64,000 bases of DNA from Opisthorchis felineus (taxonomy: Eukaryota > Platyhelminthes > Trematoda > Opisthorchiida > Opisthorchiidae). Of this stretch, positions 1 to 14,100 are shown one piece after another. Below the pieces are notes generated by a model. That model saw only the letters and a list, made by a program, of their open reading frames with translations. It was not told where the DNA came from and ran no database searches. Made by a program: the position numbers and the translations under genes. The DNA is taken from contig SJOL01004394.1 of assembly GCA_004794785.1 (NCBI GenBank), forward strand, positions 62,001 to 126,000. Reading direction: 5' to 3'. The number at the start of each line of letters is the position of its first letter. The stretch's first letter is position 1.

Positions 1-2024
1 CCTGTGTGTACAGAAAATTTGACTTTAATCTCCGACACCAAATCGGAGAATGAACAACAATATTATGATGAAAGGAAAGCGATGAAATCGAATTTATGTC
101 GAATATTTCGTTCGGTTTGTGGACGTCCTTGGATGAAGGTAATAAATCGGCAGTAACGTTTTTCCGAAAGTGGGGAAGTGGTTTAATGTAGATGCATGGT
201 AGTTGAACAAAGACTTCTTTTCACATTTTCGAAATGTTCATTTTGAACTGGTATCTTTAAGAATAGTGCCAAAATCTTTCAAAACGAGAGCGGACGTTTT
301 TGAGCACACAAGCGAACGTATTACTGAGTGAATTTTGATGGAAGGTGTGCACTGATTTCGAAAAGAAAAGAATAATGGAGTTGTTTTTCACTTGCCAGAG
401 AAGAGCCTTCCTTCCATATGACTTATACCGCTAATCCCCTCTACAGTGACCGCCTGAGGAGATCGATCACATGTGGTAGAATCTTAGAGTATGTTTCTCC
501 TGGCAGTGGCCTGTCCAGGGGGGGACAAACTTGCAGTTTCGATATGGTTATCGTCAGAGTGTCGCACTCGAGTTCAGTTTGACGCTCACTGAAATCAAGT
601 ATGGTATTTTGAAATGCAAGCGCGGATTCACCATACCACCTGCTTGTTGGGGAATAAATATCGCCTTAGTTAAAATCAAGCTTTGTAGTGGAGTTTAAAA
701 TGTTTAGAGCTTTATGTAACGTAACGCAGCTATTCTGTGTTCAGAAAGTGGAGCAAATGCACAAAGTTACATTTTAAGAGCAGCGTCACCTTTGTGCCTG
801 GCCAGTTCTACCCGGTTTGTGTAAAAACACGGACAGCAGAGGTGTACAGCAAGTGCAGTTGTGTAATATCTAACGGTTCACTGGCTGTGATGAATTTTTG
901 ATGAGGAAAGTTATGCTGCATCATGTGGGATCGTTGTAAATGTCAGCGTCTTGTGATCTGATTTCGAAATCCATCTGATCTGCAAATGTAGGAAACTCTG
1001 CACTAGTTTCCAGCCACCATACAAATGATGTGCGGCCACAAATTACCCAAATTAGAAAATAGTGGAGGATTCGATATAAATTAATTTGAGGCTGAATGTT
1101 TGGCGTGCAGGAAATTTGAGCTCCTTATGGATCAAGAGTGTAAAGTTCGATATTAGGGTGAAACAACAATAAAGGATAGTCTGGCCGAGTAACCTTCTCT
1201 ATTGAAGTTCCAAAAGCTTTCAGTTTTTCCAGGTGGATTGATGTCGATTCCATTTGGCAACCCGAGGTACGCCAGCCTCACGTAGCCGAACACTACCTGG
1301 ATGATTTCTTCTGTCCATATGGTATGGAATGTTGAACGATTGTCTGTCCATGATTCATGTGTGGCACAAAAGCCTCCACTGTTTCTCTGGATAGATAGCC
1401 TTTTTGGAATGAGAACAATAGAAACCCTGGAATGAAAATTCAGTGCGCGGGCTAAATCAGGTTGAGTTACCTTCGAAACATTCTACTAAGCTCATTGATC
1501 AGTGCAAGATCACACTTCTGGCTGGATGTTAGAATCAGTTTTTCTCAACATCCCTCACTGTTGACTAGTCACGGGCCACAACTAGTGCCACGAAAGGTTC
1601 AACTTCTGAGGAAACCCGCTATCAAAGGGGCTGGAAATTGAATAGTATTTAAAGTTTTTAACGTTTTAAACCTTTTGTGTGTGAATTTCACTCATTGAAC
1701 CGCATGTGTTAAATCGACCAATATAGAACTACTGAAAAGCAGAGGCAATCCACTGGCATTTCGATACTGCGGGCAAAACCTAGAGAAGTGCGATTTCCTG
1801 CAGTATTGGATAGGATCCAGGGCGGCTAGATGTGCCTGAATGAATGTATGCAAGTGCAGCGGAAAACGAACTGAATAACATGTCTGAATACCAGTTGCGA
1901 TTAGGTGAATGCAGCAAATGGTCCGACAGATAGATGACAGTCAGGTGAAACATCAGTTTTGGACATTGATTTTATACTGTCGGTGATGGTGATGATGATG
2001 ACAGCCACGTAAAGACATACTTAC
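1..2024 (-). other. EGFR intron or 3' region, no confirmed gene
   Basis: This stretch follows the donor of the last recognised kinase exon. On the minus strand one weak candidate exon exists at 1355-1426: acceptor ttttcattccag, then 23 in-frame codons starting GFYCSHSKK and a TGA. It does not resemble any EGFR tail, so it is not annotated as coding. A GAT/GGT-rich patch lies at about 1981-2002 (gatggtgatgatgatg). Nothing else recognisable was seen. Confidence 0.6.
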
Positions 2025-2122
2025 TTGAATGTACAAGTAGCGTCCCGGAGTCTTGCAGAAGTTGTTAAAAGTCCTCTGCAATTCCACGAAAGTCGGGCGT
2101 GAAACAGCATCCTCAATCCAAC
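2025..2122 (-). CDS. EGFR: EGFR kinase exon 5: end of kinase C-lobe
   Basis: Exon of 98 nt. The acceptor is gactgacttcag and the donor is ATTCAA|GTAAGT, phase 0. It was found by extending the kinase downstream. It starts GT (completing Cys), then [20 protein letters not shown] and [12 protein letters not shown], parallel to human [33 protein letters not shown]. The invariant C-lobe arginine (SRPTF) is present. In other EGFRs the next residues begin the GDERM-type tail; no such exon was found in the remaining 2 kb to the left edge. The rest of the gene therefore probably lies outside the window. Confidence 0.94.
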
Positions 2123-5100
2123 CTGAAGTCAGTCAAAAATGTTAATTGATTTTTTTGAACTATTTGTTTTACAGTCAACTGGAACAACAGTCCGATAAGA
2201 TTGTGTTACTTTCAGTTGAAGGAAACACAAGACTGCGGTCATCCGATGGTTGCTTCAAAGTTTCGTGACAATCATTATCAGATAAGATAAAACTCACCCA
2301 TGCTTAGCTAAACATGACAGTAAGTAAATCAGTATGCATTTACTGTCTTATTCAAACAGCACGATAAACCGTCAGCAGTTTAGTGTTTTTTACTGATAAA
2401 GCCAGATGCTTTTAAGGATATTGCGGTCTTTTATCATTAAGCTTTCGGTTTCCTTATTACTTTTCTTAAGTAGATTAATTTGGTTGACTTCATCGCTGGA
2501 CTTAGAAGTTTTATTGCAAACTTTTCGTCGTCAATTTAGGTGACATCACCAGTGTGCGTAGTGCTGTAGTGATGCGTCGTGGTTCAGCGGTGTGTCCGTC
2601 GGTGGCGAGGCATACACATAAGTTAGTAACAGCGTCAAAGGCGCACCACTACACCACTACGAAATGATTAAGCCCTTGACTTGTTACATCATTGGTGAAG
2701 AACGTTTGCAGAAAAATTTGCCTAGCTAGGCAAACACTTCAGCCATTAACTTCACAACACCATCCACTAACTTCCTGCTCTATATCACATCACTGTTTCG
2801 CCTCGGTTTCTAATAGTAGGTTGCAACATTTGATAATACATTTGGGTAAGGTCGATGAAATACGACAAAGCCGGCTGCTCTGAAGATGCACGAAAAAGTC
2901 TGATTGTATCTATTCATGCACCTCACTACTATACTCACATGCGTTTTCCTGAGTCAGTCACACAGGGACATCGAAAACAGATCGATTCTATAAATTCACC
3001 GGTTTGCAAAATTTCACGGTGAATGATGACGCACTTCTTCAAATTCTGACACTTAACGTAATTTACCTTCGTGAATTTGATTTGCTTTTGATTGGACAGA
3101 CCTAGTATGTCCGCTCGACCACTCACATGTGAACTCTGTTCATCGGTGGTAATGGCCAATTAAAGAAGCGATGATAGAAAGTGAATGATTCGATGGAGTC
3201 GATGAGGATTATTGGATCTTCAAGTGACACGGAACTTTTGCGAAGCTGAAAGCAGACGGCGAGTTCACGAGGTAAAATCTGCAATTTCATGCAATTGTTG
3301 ACAGTTGTTCGCGATAAGACTGCATAGCTATCAAAGTGACAAGTTTTAGTGCTCGCCTTGTGCCACCTGAACAGAATTTAGATGTAGCCATTCTTTGGCG
3401 CTTAAGCACGAACCATGCATTTGAAAAGATGAACTCAATAAAGACCAGAGTTTCACCGGGTCGAGATCTAATTGTTGGACGTCGCGATTTAGGAATGCGA
3501 CAGAACAGCATCTTTTCTAATTGCTTATACAAATAGGATTGAACAACCTGTAAAAAATATGCTCAGATGGACGTTCGCGGGACATTGCAATTTAAGCTGT
3601 TGAGGGCAGCATGGATTTAGCTTCTCAAGACTACTATCCAGGTGTACTTACAACGGACCATAACCATGTATACGTCCAGTGTACAAATATCGGGCTGCGT
3701 CAGACGACCTCCTTTCATTACGTGGTCTTTGATGTCCTTCGTCTCCACCTCTTCATAAGGGCGGCGACCGAAGGTGAAGATTTCCCATAGTGTGACACCT
3801 GAAGCATGGAAAGATGGAAAAGATGTAAAATAGCTTGTAACTGCCTACATTCCTTCTCATGACAATGGCTTTTAGAGAAACATTTTGTGTTTGTTTCCTA
3901 CAGTGCTTTTCAGCATTCAATGAGTGGAAAAAAGCGTGGTTTGCTCGCCTTTATTTTCTCGCACCTTGTAGACGGCAACATGTTCCCTTCCCCAACAGCT
4001 CGAACAGGAAAGCCGACGTTCTAATACCTGCTTCAGAGACCTGAATATTCGAGTCAAACTTTGAAAGCGATATTGAGGTGAAACTTTTGCACGTAGCGTG
4101 GCTTGAAAAGCATTTCATAAACAAGGATCATTTAAAATATAACGAAAGAGAACCCAGCAAGCAAAAATGTCAAAAATGTTATGCAGATTTCTTGGACGAG
4201 CAGATCCATCCATGTGCATTTAAGCACAAATAAAGCTTATACATGATAACAGGAAGAAATAAACCACATTAAGTACACCAGCGACTGGAAACCGTTTTAA
4301 CACATACATGTACACAAATGCGGCGCAACAGCAGACTGTGCTAGTGCGCACGCTTCAATGACAACAATGCGCCTGGTGGCCAGCCACAGCGTTTGTGAGT
4401 GACAGATAAACGACGAACCCTGGTAAGCAAATCCAGATTATCCAACTTGTTTTCGCAACACATTCCTAAGTGTGCTGAAGGTTGTTTCTCTTCAATAAGT
4501 CCGCTGACATTTTAAGAGCACGGGACTATTCTAGTTGACAGCCTCCTTAACGGAATCGATAAAGGTGCCCGATTATCTTTGTCATTCACAGCTAGGATAA
4601 CGTTTTAGGAGGAGTGATTTATCCTCATATTGAGGTGCTTTTTTTAACGAGATGGTGCAGATACATAACTTTATGACTTCAGTTAACCTAAAGCTGCTAA
4701 GTAATATATCAATCTAGCTTTTAAGATAATTTGACTTTGAGATTTCTGTGTGGACGACATGAGAAGCATGTGTTATCAGTTGTGTGGTAGGCAGAGATTA
4801 GAGTACGGAGGAATTTTTAGACAGGTCACAGAATCCGGCATTTCTTACTGTTCTCTGGGCTCTGACCTCATTTTTGTGCCGAGAAAGCGGATGTAATCTC
4901 GTATAACTTGCTGTAGCCATTTATATTCTCACTACTGCCACGTTCACTCCACTGGAGACCGTACGCACAGGGTCAGACTTTGACCCAATTCAAATTCTCT
5001 GAACACAATCCACGTCCATCTTAACCTTAAATTCGGACACATTCTGCCCATCGAACATCTGACCTGTTATTTTTTGTTATCGGTTTCTGCAAATATTTAC

Positions 5101-8100
5101 AGTGTAGGAGACAGTGGGAGACATTCCGCGAATATTTTTAACTGGGGAGGGTTTATTTTTTAGATAGACAAAATTCAACCAGCGAATTACTCGACAGTAA
5201 TCAACCATAAGCTAATGATTCCACGGGATGGAAAAAAGGCGCGAGAACTTTCTGGACATGTGAACCAATCTAAAGTTTTCAAACGGAATATTTTTGTAGC
5301 TCACGGGGAAATGAGCATCATCTTACATCAAAATTTCGTCAGAAACGCTGCGCCACTCAGGTTTTCGACGGCGTTAATTTATAGTAGCTTCTCATGTCCG
5401 TCAAAAAGTGCGGCACGTCCAGCTAAACTTAGTTCAGGATAAAACCTGATGAGTCTACTGCTCAAAACATCAAAGTAACTTAATAGAAAACCATCACTTC
5501 GGTTTTTCTGATTTGCCTGTAATAGTACATAGTCCATACTGGTGCAAAATGGCAACGTGCCAAAATCTGATCAGCATTTTGTGGTGAGTGACGAAGTCAA
5601 TTGTGAGCCCATTTCGGGCTGTTTTTTCGACACAGACAACTTCAATCAGGGTTCAGGGTGATTCACATGGGAGGCTTTGCTAGGTAACAGATGCAGATTC
5701 ATGCAGACTGGACACTCGTGTGGCTTGGTCAACACAGATATTTTGGATATGGTGGAAATTGCAATATCAGAGGAATGAGGTCATCACGACCGTGGTGTGG
5801 GTTTCTTGTGAGCTATTTGTCCAGTAGTCAAGCAATAGGCACGCAAAACCCACTAGTTTGCTATGTCACGTGCCACATATAACTGGTCGCCGAACCGTTC
5901 TGAAAACAAACCATTTTAGCTGGAATAAAAATAAACGGCATATTTGCTGCCGAGTGTTCATGGAGGATGATGGTCTTCGGGTGTCCGATTATTTTCTACC
6001 ACTACGTTCTCATCCAGTACCACTAATAATAGAAAATTTCGGCAATCGGGAAAAAACGTCGACAATAGGTCATATGATTTTTACAACTACGTTTGGCATC
6101 AGGAAAGTAGAGAGATACGCCAGTATAGAATGCAGCGGCAAAACACAGAGAGCCTGCGGAAGATTCTACCTCAGTGAATAAATCAGATGTAGTTGGGTGA
6201 AAAAAGCCGTTCGTGTGTACTTGACGGGAATATATCTAATCGGCAGCGATCGGCGTCATTTAGCAGATAGCTGCAACGACCCAACGACAAGTAAAAAAGC
6301 GGGGTGGGGGGAATACATACAGGCCGCTGTAAGTGCAATAAAGTGGTACCATAGCTAATTTACATTAGCCAAAATGTTCCTTGGACTAGACCATGCTGAA
6401 TTTACGCCAATTAGTGGCATTCCTTTTGTGGAACATATCAACCATAACACCATCATTAGTATAAATTAAAGCATTTCTTTACAAAAGCAGCTCCGTGGCA
6501 ACAGTTGCGCTGGAAATAAGCTGAGCCTATTCCTGTAAGGAAATCAAGTGTTCATTGGAATATTGGTTCAAACGTTGGAGAAGAATCTAGTTTCCGGATG
6601 AAGACTGTTTATATTTTCGTTGTACATTGCTTCCCGTACGGGCTTTTGCTGGAAAGAAGTCGTGTTCATCCAGTTTCCGAAGACTTAAAGGTCCAGAGAG
6701 AATCGTCTGTTCCCCCCACGTGATTGAATGTTTGGTTCAAACTGTAACGAAAAGCCAGTGTGTCTGAAAAAGCTCAGCTACATGGGACTGTTTGCATGCA
6801 TTCTGTTTCATCGAATTGGCATTCAGGTATTCGTCACGCAGTAGTTTGGGTAGTATGCGTAGCTGCTGACTTCGGGGCTACGCGTCCACCGACGAGAAAG
6901 AAATCGATTTGGACGGCGCGGTTTATTCTGACTAATGGCTGGCATAGTTGAAACAATCGGTCTCTGTGTATATTTCCGTATAGTGCCCCCAATTAGTCAT
7001 TGGTCATTACAAATCGTAATATATTTACCAACCAAATCTCTTACACGCACGGTGTGCTTTTTAATCTGTAGCTCATCTGTGGTCCTCAAAATAATTAAGT
7101 CCAAAAATTCTGAGAGTTTACTTAACAGTCATTAATTGTTCAAAATCCGTTTCGACAATGTTAAACGTGAAGAAACACATTACGGAGTTATACTGAAAAT
7201 GACTGGAGGTAATAGCCAACGAACGACACCCCATGCATCATCACTTATCGATGAATGGATGCTTCTAAAGAAACGTTAGAGTTTTACGTATTTGGCAAGC
7301 TTGCATACTTCGACACACTTTAGAGCAAAAAATCTATTTCAAGATCACAAATAACCTCGATAAACACTAAAGTAAAAGATAACGGGCCTAGTCCACTGGG
7401 TAGAAATAGCACACAGAATAAGTTGAATTGTTAAGGCGCTCGGCTACGATTACCAATAATTAGACGAAACGTGCAGACTCACGAGCTAGGTAATCTGGGT
7501 CTGTGCGTTGGATTTACAGATACACTCAATTTAGAGTCTGTCTTCTATGTGGCCCCGTCTAAGATACGTCAGTGGTTTTGACAAATAGTTCATGTGAATA
7601 GGGCACTACTACTGTTGCTACTGATGAACCATCTCCTCGTGGTGCCGACTGGGGAGCCTGGACGCCAGTCTGGGTGAGCTAAGAGTTCAGCAACTCCAGA
7701 CAGGGCTAACCACCCTGTTTGGTTTCAATATGCTGGTTACTTTAGACAATGTACACTACGAATCATCTGGCGCCTCCGCACCAGTTCCAACCAGTACACA
7801 GGAGAGCCTCGTGGGGCTCACGTGTGAGGAATGTGGCAAGTGCTGCAAATCCAAAGCTGGCTTGGTAGCCCACCATCGAGTTCACAACAATGAAAGTGTT
7901 CGTACGAGCATGGTTGCCCAATTGGCCTGCGCTAATTGTTCCCGCCTTTTTCCGACGGAGATTGGCCTGAGTCAACATCGCCGGCACGTACTCCCCACCC
8001 AGCATAATGCAGATAAGCTTGGCCGAGTGAAGTATTCCGGGACCTGTTGGTCCCAACAAGAGTCACAATCGCTCTTGCGCCTGGCTAACAATTTATATCC

Positions 8101-11100
8101 GTATTGTGGCACGCAAACCGCGCTGTTCGCGAGATTGGAGCAGTATTTTCCTGGTCGATCGGCTATCAGCATCAAAACCAGGTTACGGGTGCTTAACTGG
8201 CAAACACAACAGGACGAATCATCATCTGGTGGCCCTGACCAAACTATCGGTCAAATAACGGCCTACTCGTCAGAAGCTGATGACTATAGAGTCTGGTTTA
8301 AACAAACCGTGGATTGCGCCGTGTCACTTTTGGAATACCATGCTGACAGTTCGCTTGCTAGCGTTGACCTCCCGGCATTTGCCCGAGGGTTGCAGTCTAG
8401 CATCATGACACCGGAGCAAGTCCTCTCGCTTCTGGACCTCCACGCCTCCAGGACATTTCCACACATCTGGAAAACTGTATCCCGACGCCGTCGTCAGTTA
8501 GCCCATCGGATACCGGTCAACCGAAAGCAGATCCGCCGAGCCAACGACGCCGCCATCCAGACCCTATACCACCAAAGACGGAAGGAAGCAGCGTCTGCTG
8601 TGCTCGATGGGTCATGGAAGGATCTATACAAAGGTAACTGCGGCCTACCTCTGAAGGCCGAGCAGTACTGGAAACAGGTGCTCTGATCTCCAAAACACGT
8701 GGATAGCCGGCCAAGTCGCGTAGTAGTACCATCCGATTGGAGCTTGATCGAGTCAATTACAGGAGAGGAAGTCGGTCGTTTAATGGGCAATTCGTCCCCA
8801 GGCCTGGACAAGCTCACGCCCAGGATGCTCCACTGGTCCAATGCTAACGCGATTGCTGGGTATTTCAACTTACTCTTATTATCTGGGGGTTGTCCCTCAC
8901 ATCTGTGTCGTGCCCGTATTACTCTAGTTCCGAAGGTCCCAAATCCGACTTCACCGGATCAACTGAGACCGATCTCCGTGTCATCCATTCTTGTCCGATG
9001 CTTTCATAAGGTGCTTGCTGATCGCTGGAGTCGTAGATTGCAACTGCCCTCACTCCAGTTTGCATTTCTGCATCGAGACGGTTGTTTGGAAGCTACATCG
9101 CTGTTACATGCCCTGCTTCGTCACTCTTCAGCGACTGCTTCTAACCTCAGCTTGGCGTTTGTTGATATCTCGAAAGTGTTTGATTCGGTTTCGCACGACA
9201 CAATCGTCAGATCTGCCAAGGCGTTTGGAGCACCGTCACCTCTAATTCGATACATCGCACAGTCCTATGAGAATGCTGTAGCAGTTGTCCCCAATTCCGA
9301 GGTTCACTGCCACAGAAGTGTGAGGCAAGGAGATCCACTCTCCCCATTATTGTTCATGGCAATGGATGAGGTTCTTGGATTGTCGATGCCGCAACTGGGA
9401 TATCAGTTCCATGACATCCTAGTAGATGGTTTTGCCTTCGCTGACGACTGGGTCGTGTGTGCGGAAAGGCAGACTCGCCTTAAAGAGAAGCTAGAAGCTG
9501 CTGCGGCCGAGTTGGGAAGAGCTGGTATGAAGATAAACGCCAGAAAGACGAAAGCGATGGTGATTTGTGGGGACAGTAAACATCGGGCGACAGCAGTCTC
9601 AGTCAAACCATTTTGCTTCGCCGAGGAACTCATCACTCCTCTGGGTCCGACAGACACCGTAACATATTTGGGCATTCCCCTAACATTCAACGGGAAAGGG
9701 GTCATCAACCACCGACAGCAACTGCTCAAACTGCTCGATGAGGTTCGCGTGCCCCGTTGAAGCTGCATCAAAGAATGGAGATGGAGTGGAGGAACTACCT
9801 GATACCGAGGCTGACATGCTCGCTTGTGCTCGGCCAAGTCCAGCGAAACACGCTCAAAAGGTTGGACAACTACATCAGGCAATCTATTCATGGCTGGCTA
9901 CGTCTACCGAAGGACACCCCGATCAGCTACATCCACGCCGGTAAACAACATGGGGGACTTGATATCCCAAGTCTGAGTGCAACAATCCCAATGCAGCGGA
10001 GAGCACGTATGGAAAAGCTCTTTTCTACCCAGTGCCAAGTACTACGCAATGTAGTCAACGATTCCGCATTTGGCAAGATTGTTCGGGATCTCAGCCTTCC
10101 GATCTGAGTCCATGGTGCATGCGTAAACACCAAGGAAGAGCTGGTGGCTGCTTGGGGTGATTGTCTGCACAACAGCGTTGATTGTCGCGGTTTAGGAGAG
10201 TTGGTCGCTTTACCCCTTTCGAATCGATGGCTTGTATTTCTAGAGCGAGTGTTTCCTTGGATATTTATCCGCGGTACCCAGCTCCGATGCAACCTGCTCA
10301 GGACGAGAGTTAGAAGCACTCGGCATGGTCATGGTGGCCAGACCATCTTATGTCGTGGAAACTGTGGCCAACCGGAGAGTCTGGTGCATATTCTGCAGTC
10401 CTGCTGGATCACGCATGATGCCAGATGTGCTCGTCATAATCGGGTTGCAAGGGAGCTCGCAAAGCGTCTCCGTCGCCTGGGATACACCGTCTTCGAGGAG
10501 TTGAGAGCACCTACTTCGACGTCCTTCATCAAGCCTGACCTAATCGCTGTTCGGGAGTGCCGAGCAACTGTGATAGACGTCAGCATAGTCTCGGATGGGC
10601 GCGGAGTGACTGTGTGGGATGAGAAGAAGCAGAAGTATGGGGCTGATGAATACTCCCTCGCCATAATCTCAGCCCTACGTGCAAGTGGTTGTGATGTCGA
10701 CTTTTTGGTCCACTCACCGATGATCATCTCTTATCGAGGTATCTGCTTTCCTCGATCCGCCAAGGCTGTTGTTGGACTGGGCCTTCCTAAGTTCACAGTC
10801 AGTGACTTGTGTTTGCTTGCCATTGTGGGCTCCCTGCGTACCTACGACACTTTTATGCGTGGCACATGGCGTTGAGTGCATATTTTTGCCATTGAATCTC
10901 ACACCAGACCCAGTATGACGGACACTTTGTGCCTGATGTGCGAGTGTTGACTGTGCTAGCGCTTACCGCGCCTTGAAGATCATTCAGCATTGTTTGTCCT
11001 TTCTTCGGCTGTTGATCTTTACACGCGTGTTTCCATACCAAAATTCTTACATCCGTTGGGATTCATCTTATCTGACTGGAACTGTTGGTGGCATGACTTC

Positions 11101-14100
11101 GAAAGAGACGTTCCTCTCTTTTACCTCATATTCTCCTGTAACCCTTTCACATTCGTCGCTTGCATTTACTTTTTATGTCTGTGAACATGCTCTTCAAAAA
11201 TAAACGATAAAATACTAGTAGTATCAGCGAATTGAGACAACATATAGGACGGAAAGCTGGACCTGACCAGGTGTAGTAGGATAGTGGTCATAGTGCGTTT
11301 TGCCAACCCGTTAAAATGAGAAGCCTGGTAGGGGGCATCGAATTCCGCGGGTAGACACCCTGCTACGGTTAGTTCAGCAGTGGCAACTGCAGATGGATAC
11401 AGTCCATCCTATGTTTGTTGAACTACAGCTGAACCGATGTGAAACTGACGATGAGGAAGGCTTCACTGTGTACGCCGCTCACAGCTTTAGAAAAGCGGTG
11501 GGGAGTCGACTAAAAATTTATCGCTTCTGAGATGTGAATATCACTATAAAGTTTGTTTTTGGACCATACTGGGTTACGCCTGTTTTGGAGACCGCCTTTG
11601 TTGATAAGTATTCTGAGTAAACAAGCAGTTTTCTGTATTGCGTCCTTCTGGCTCCTCTAGGATGGCCATCCCAGCATATCTATTCAAAGCCAAAAATCCT
11701 GGGATAAACCTCACCAAGATCACAATAATCCCTCGGATCATCTTAACTGCCTTTCAACGGGGCACTGGAATTTGGGAAGCAGGATATGTGGAAATGAGCT
11801 GCAAAGATTTACGTCTCAGTCTTCTTTGACCGGCTGTAGACATAGACTGTAATTCACAGGATGTCCTGTGAGGGGAAATACTAAGATACCCATCCTGAGT
11901 TGGATTCTAGGTAGCTGGAAAATCAACATCATTTTTGAGCCCTCAAATGTAAAACATGACACAAATCAACGGTTGGCGTTTATGTAGCCAACAGGAACTT
12001 ATCTTCAACTACCGACCAGTTTATCAGGCGAGAATGCTTTGGAACATTTAGGCTGATAAGTTATTCTGCTCATATTGGGAATGCCACGTCTCTGAAGGGT
12101 TAAATCTAACATAGATGGAGATGAATTCGGATGTAATCAGAACTGAAAATTAACCGAAACGGCCAACTTTGCTTCAAACTTGCGTGCTCGTGTGTCGAGA
12201 ACAATCATGGGGATACTAAATGTGGCATGCAGAATAGAACGGAAGTCGAAAAACCGACGCTCGTTTTTCGACGAATGCAACCGACAGAACAGAGTGCCCC
12301 GGGGCAAAACAGGCAGGTGCATGAATAGAAGAATGAGATGTTAAAAAGTAAGAGAGTCATCGTATAATGACGTATCACAGACATTACCAGATAAAGTGAG
12401 ACAAGTTTCCAGTGAGCAAAGCTACTTCACCAGCAGTGCGCTGTTTTTGGCATCCAGTTGTGTTGTTGGACAACTGGGATAACAAGGCTAAAGGATGAAC
12501 GAACATCGATTGTTGCTACACGTCAGATTTTTTAAAATCTTCGAGAGCACTAGTAAGTAGTAGTGCATCCCGGATAATTGAATGCAGAAAAATTCCTTTT
12601 CACAAATAGCACCCCGAGGAATCAAAAACTTGCATAAGCGATAAAAGTGGCTCTTAAGGATCAGCCAGAAGTGAACTAGAACTAATAAATAAAACAAAAT
12701 CCGGTTGAAGTGAAGTCCTTAAAGACAAAGGTGGCTGGCGAAGAGACAAGGGACGGAGGACCACGACACAGAGTCGAACAGAATGATTGAGTGAAAGATA
12801 CAATGAGCAATCATTCACTGTTCGCAAAAGTAATTATAAAGAGACAGGAAGAATGGCTGAACTATTTTCCGCCGTTTGCACGATTCTGACTTCGCAACTA
12901 GTCTCGCAACAGCTTCAGCCTTTTATATACCATGTACTGAACGATTTGGGAAATTTAAATGCACTCAGGTAGTTTATTTAAAGACCGATTTTATACGGAT
13001 ACTCGAGAAGTTGACTGCTGATAATTTTCATAACTTTTTCTCGTAGCGCGGCTCAAATAGGTTCATAAACCCCTTTGGATAAAGGCTTGGTTGTGTCCTT
13101 AGAACCGTGAACCAGCTTTGCTTGTAAACGGATATCCAGCGGACGAATTCTACCGTAACGGAAGTCTGTCTTCCAGCCATTGAACTCTCACGGTTGACTT
13201 TAGTCTTACATATTGGATTAGATAAGAGGTTTTTTCCAAACCATCAACCTGTTGGCTATATCTAGTTCTACGGTAAATGATAAAAGTAATTTTCGTTGGT
13301 AAGATAATCTTGGACGAAGCGGCCAAAAGGAACTGGACATCCATTTTTATCAATCACTGTGTCAATCGAATCTTCACACTTTCTGAGGAACTATCTTAAG
13401 ATATTGAAATTTTCTGACAAGATTTGCTATTCCTGTACCTTAGTAAAACGAACTTGGAGGTAATCGTTCTGCCCCCCACCCAATTAGTATTTGCCCATAC
13501 ATTCTTGTTCAGCCTTCTAAATCACGACACTATGTGGCGTTTAGAATGTGTAGATTGTCTTTCTTCTCAGCTTCACTTAAGATATACAATGATGAATAAC
13601 TGGAATGGTTTATACGGATGAAGTATACCATGAACGTGTCATCTCAGTGACACAGCGAATTCCGAAATCAATCCGCGAAAAGGACATCAGTTCAAAGCGA
13701 ACCCGGACTGGAGGGTCTTACTGCCTATGGTGGTCCTATTGCTGATGAGAAAATGGACATTAAAAGTGTATTTCAAAATAAGTCCCCTAGGTTTCAAATC
13801 CAGTACATCAATATGGGGTCAACCGTTGATCAGATGACCACAGATATAAGTGATAGCATCGATCAAAGGTAGAGTTATGGAAAGGGTTCCACACCAAACG
13901 AAGGCGTCACCTCGTTCGAAGAGTTCATGTCTCTCATTCAGGATATCTATCCAGAGGTATCTATTACAAAGTGGTTTGATAAGAATACGTGAGATGGCTC
14001 AGGCGGTCGTAAATGCCGCTCCAATCATAGGTAAAAAGAGGACCATACCTGTCTGGTATTTACGGTTCACATGAAGTCATCTTATCAAAAGAGGTTATGA

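Larger units (their letters stand above)
7628..11215 (+). mobile_element. Degenerate R2-superfamily non-LTR retrotransposon
   Basis: A single ORF broken into pieces, in the order typical of R2 elements: two C2H2 zinc fingers, a Myb-like DNA-binding domain, reverse transcriptase, an R2-type CCHC motif and a restriction-like endonuclease. The order and the PD...D endonuclease at the C terminus separate it from APE-type LINEs. It lies on the plus strand inside an EGFR intron, antisense to the host gene. It carries two in-frame TGA stops (8684, 10105) and one frameshift (about 9742-9756), so it is dead. Neither flank resembles the conserved 28S rDNA R2 target. The 3' end is set at the A-rich tail near 11197-11215; the 5' end is only the first open codon and may be truncated. 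No clear target-site duplication was found. Confidence 0.85.

Noticed and set aside
1233..1266. Plus-strand mini-block with ttttccag acceptor and GAG|GTACGC donor, reading WIDVDSIWQPE, similar to the kinase CWxxDxxSRP motif
   Set aside because: Only 34 nt, on the strand opposite to the gene, and the resemblance is limited to a few residues; the true equivalent is kinase exon 5 at 2025-2122.
5441..5475. CTGATGAGTCTACTGCTCAAAAC as a hammerhead core
   Set aside because: The stem II pairing and the GAAA element are not present at the required positions.
11191..11290. 28S rDNA target sequence at the 3' junction of the R2-like element
   Set aside because: The flank carries no sequence resembling the conserved R2 target in 28S rRNA.
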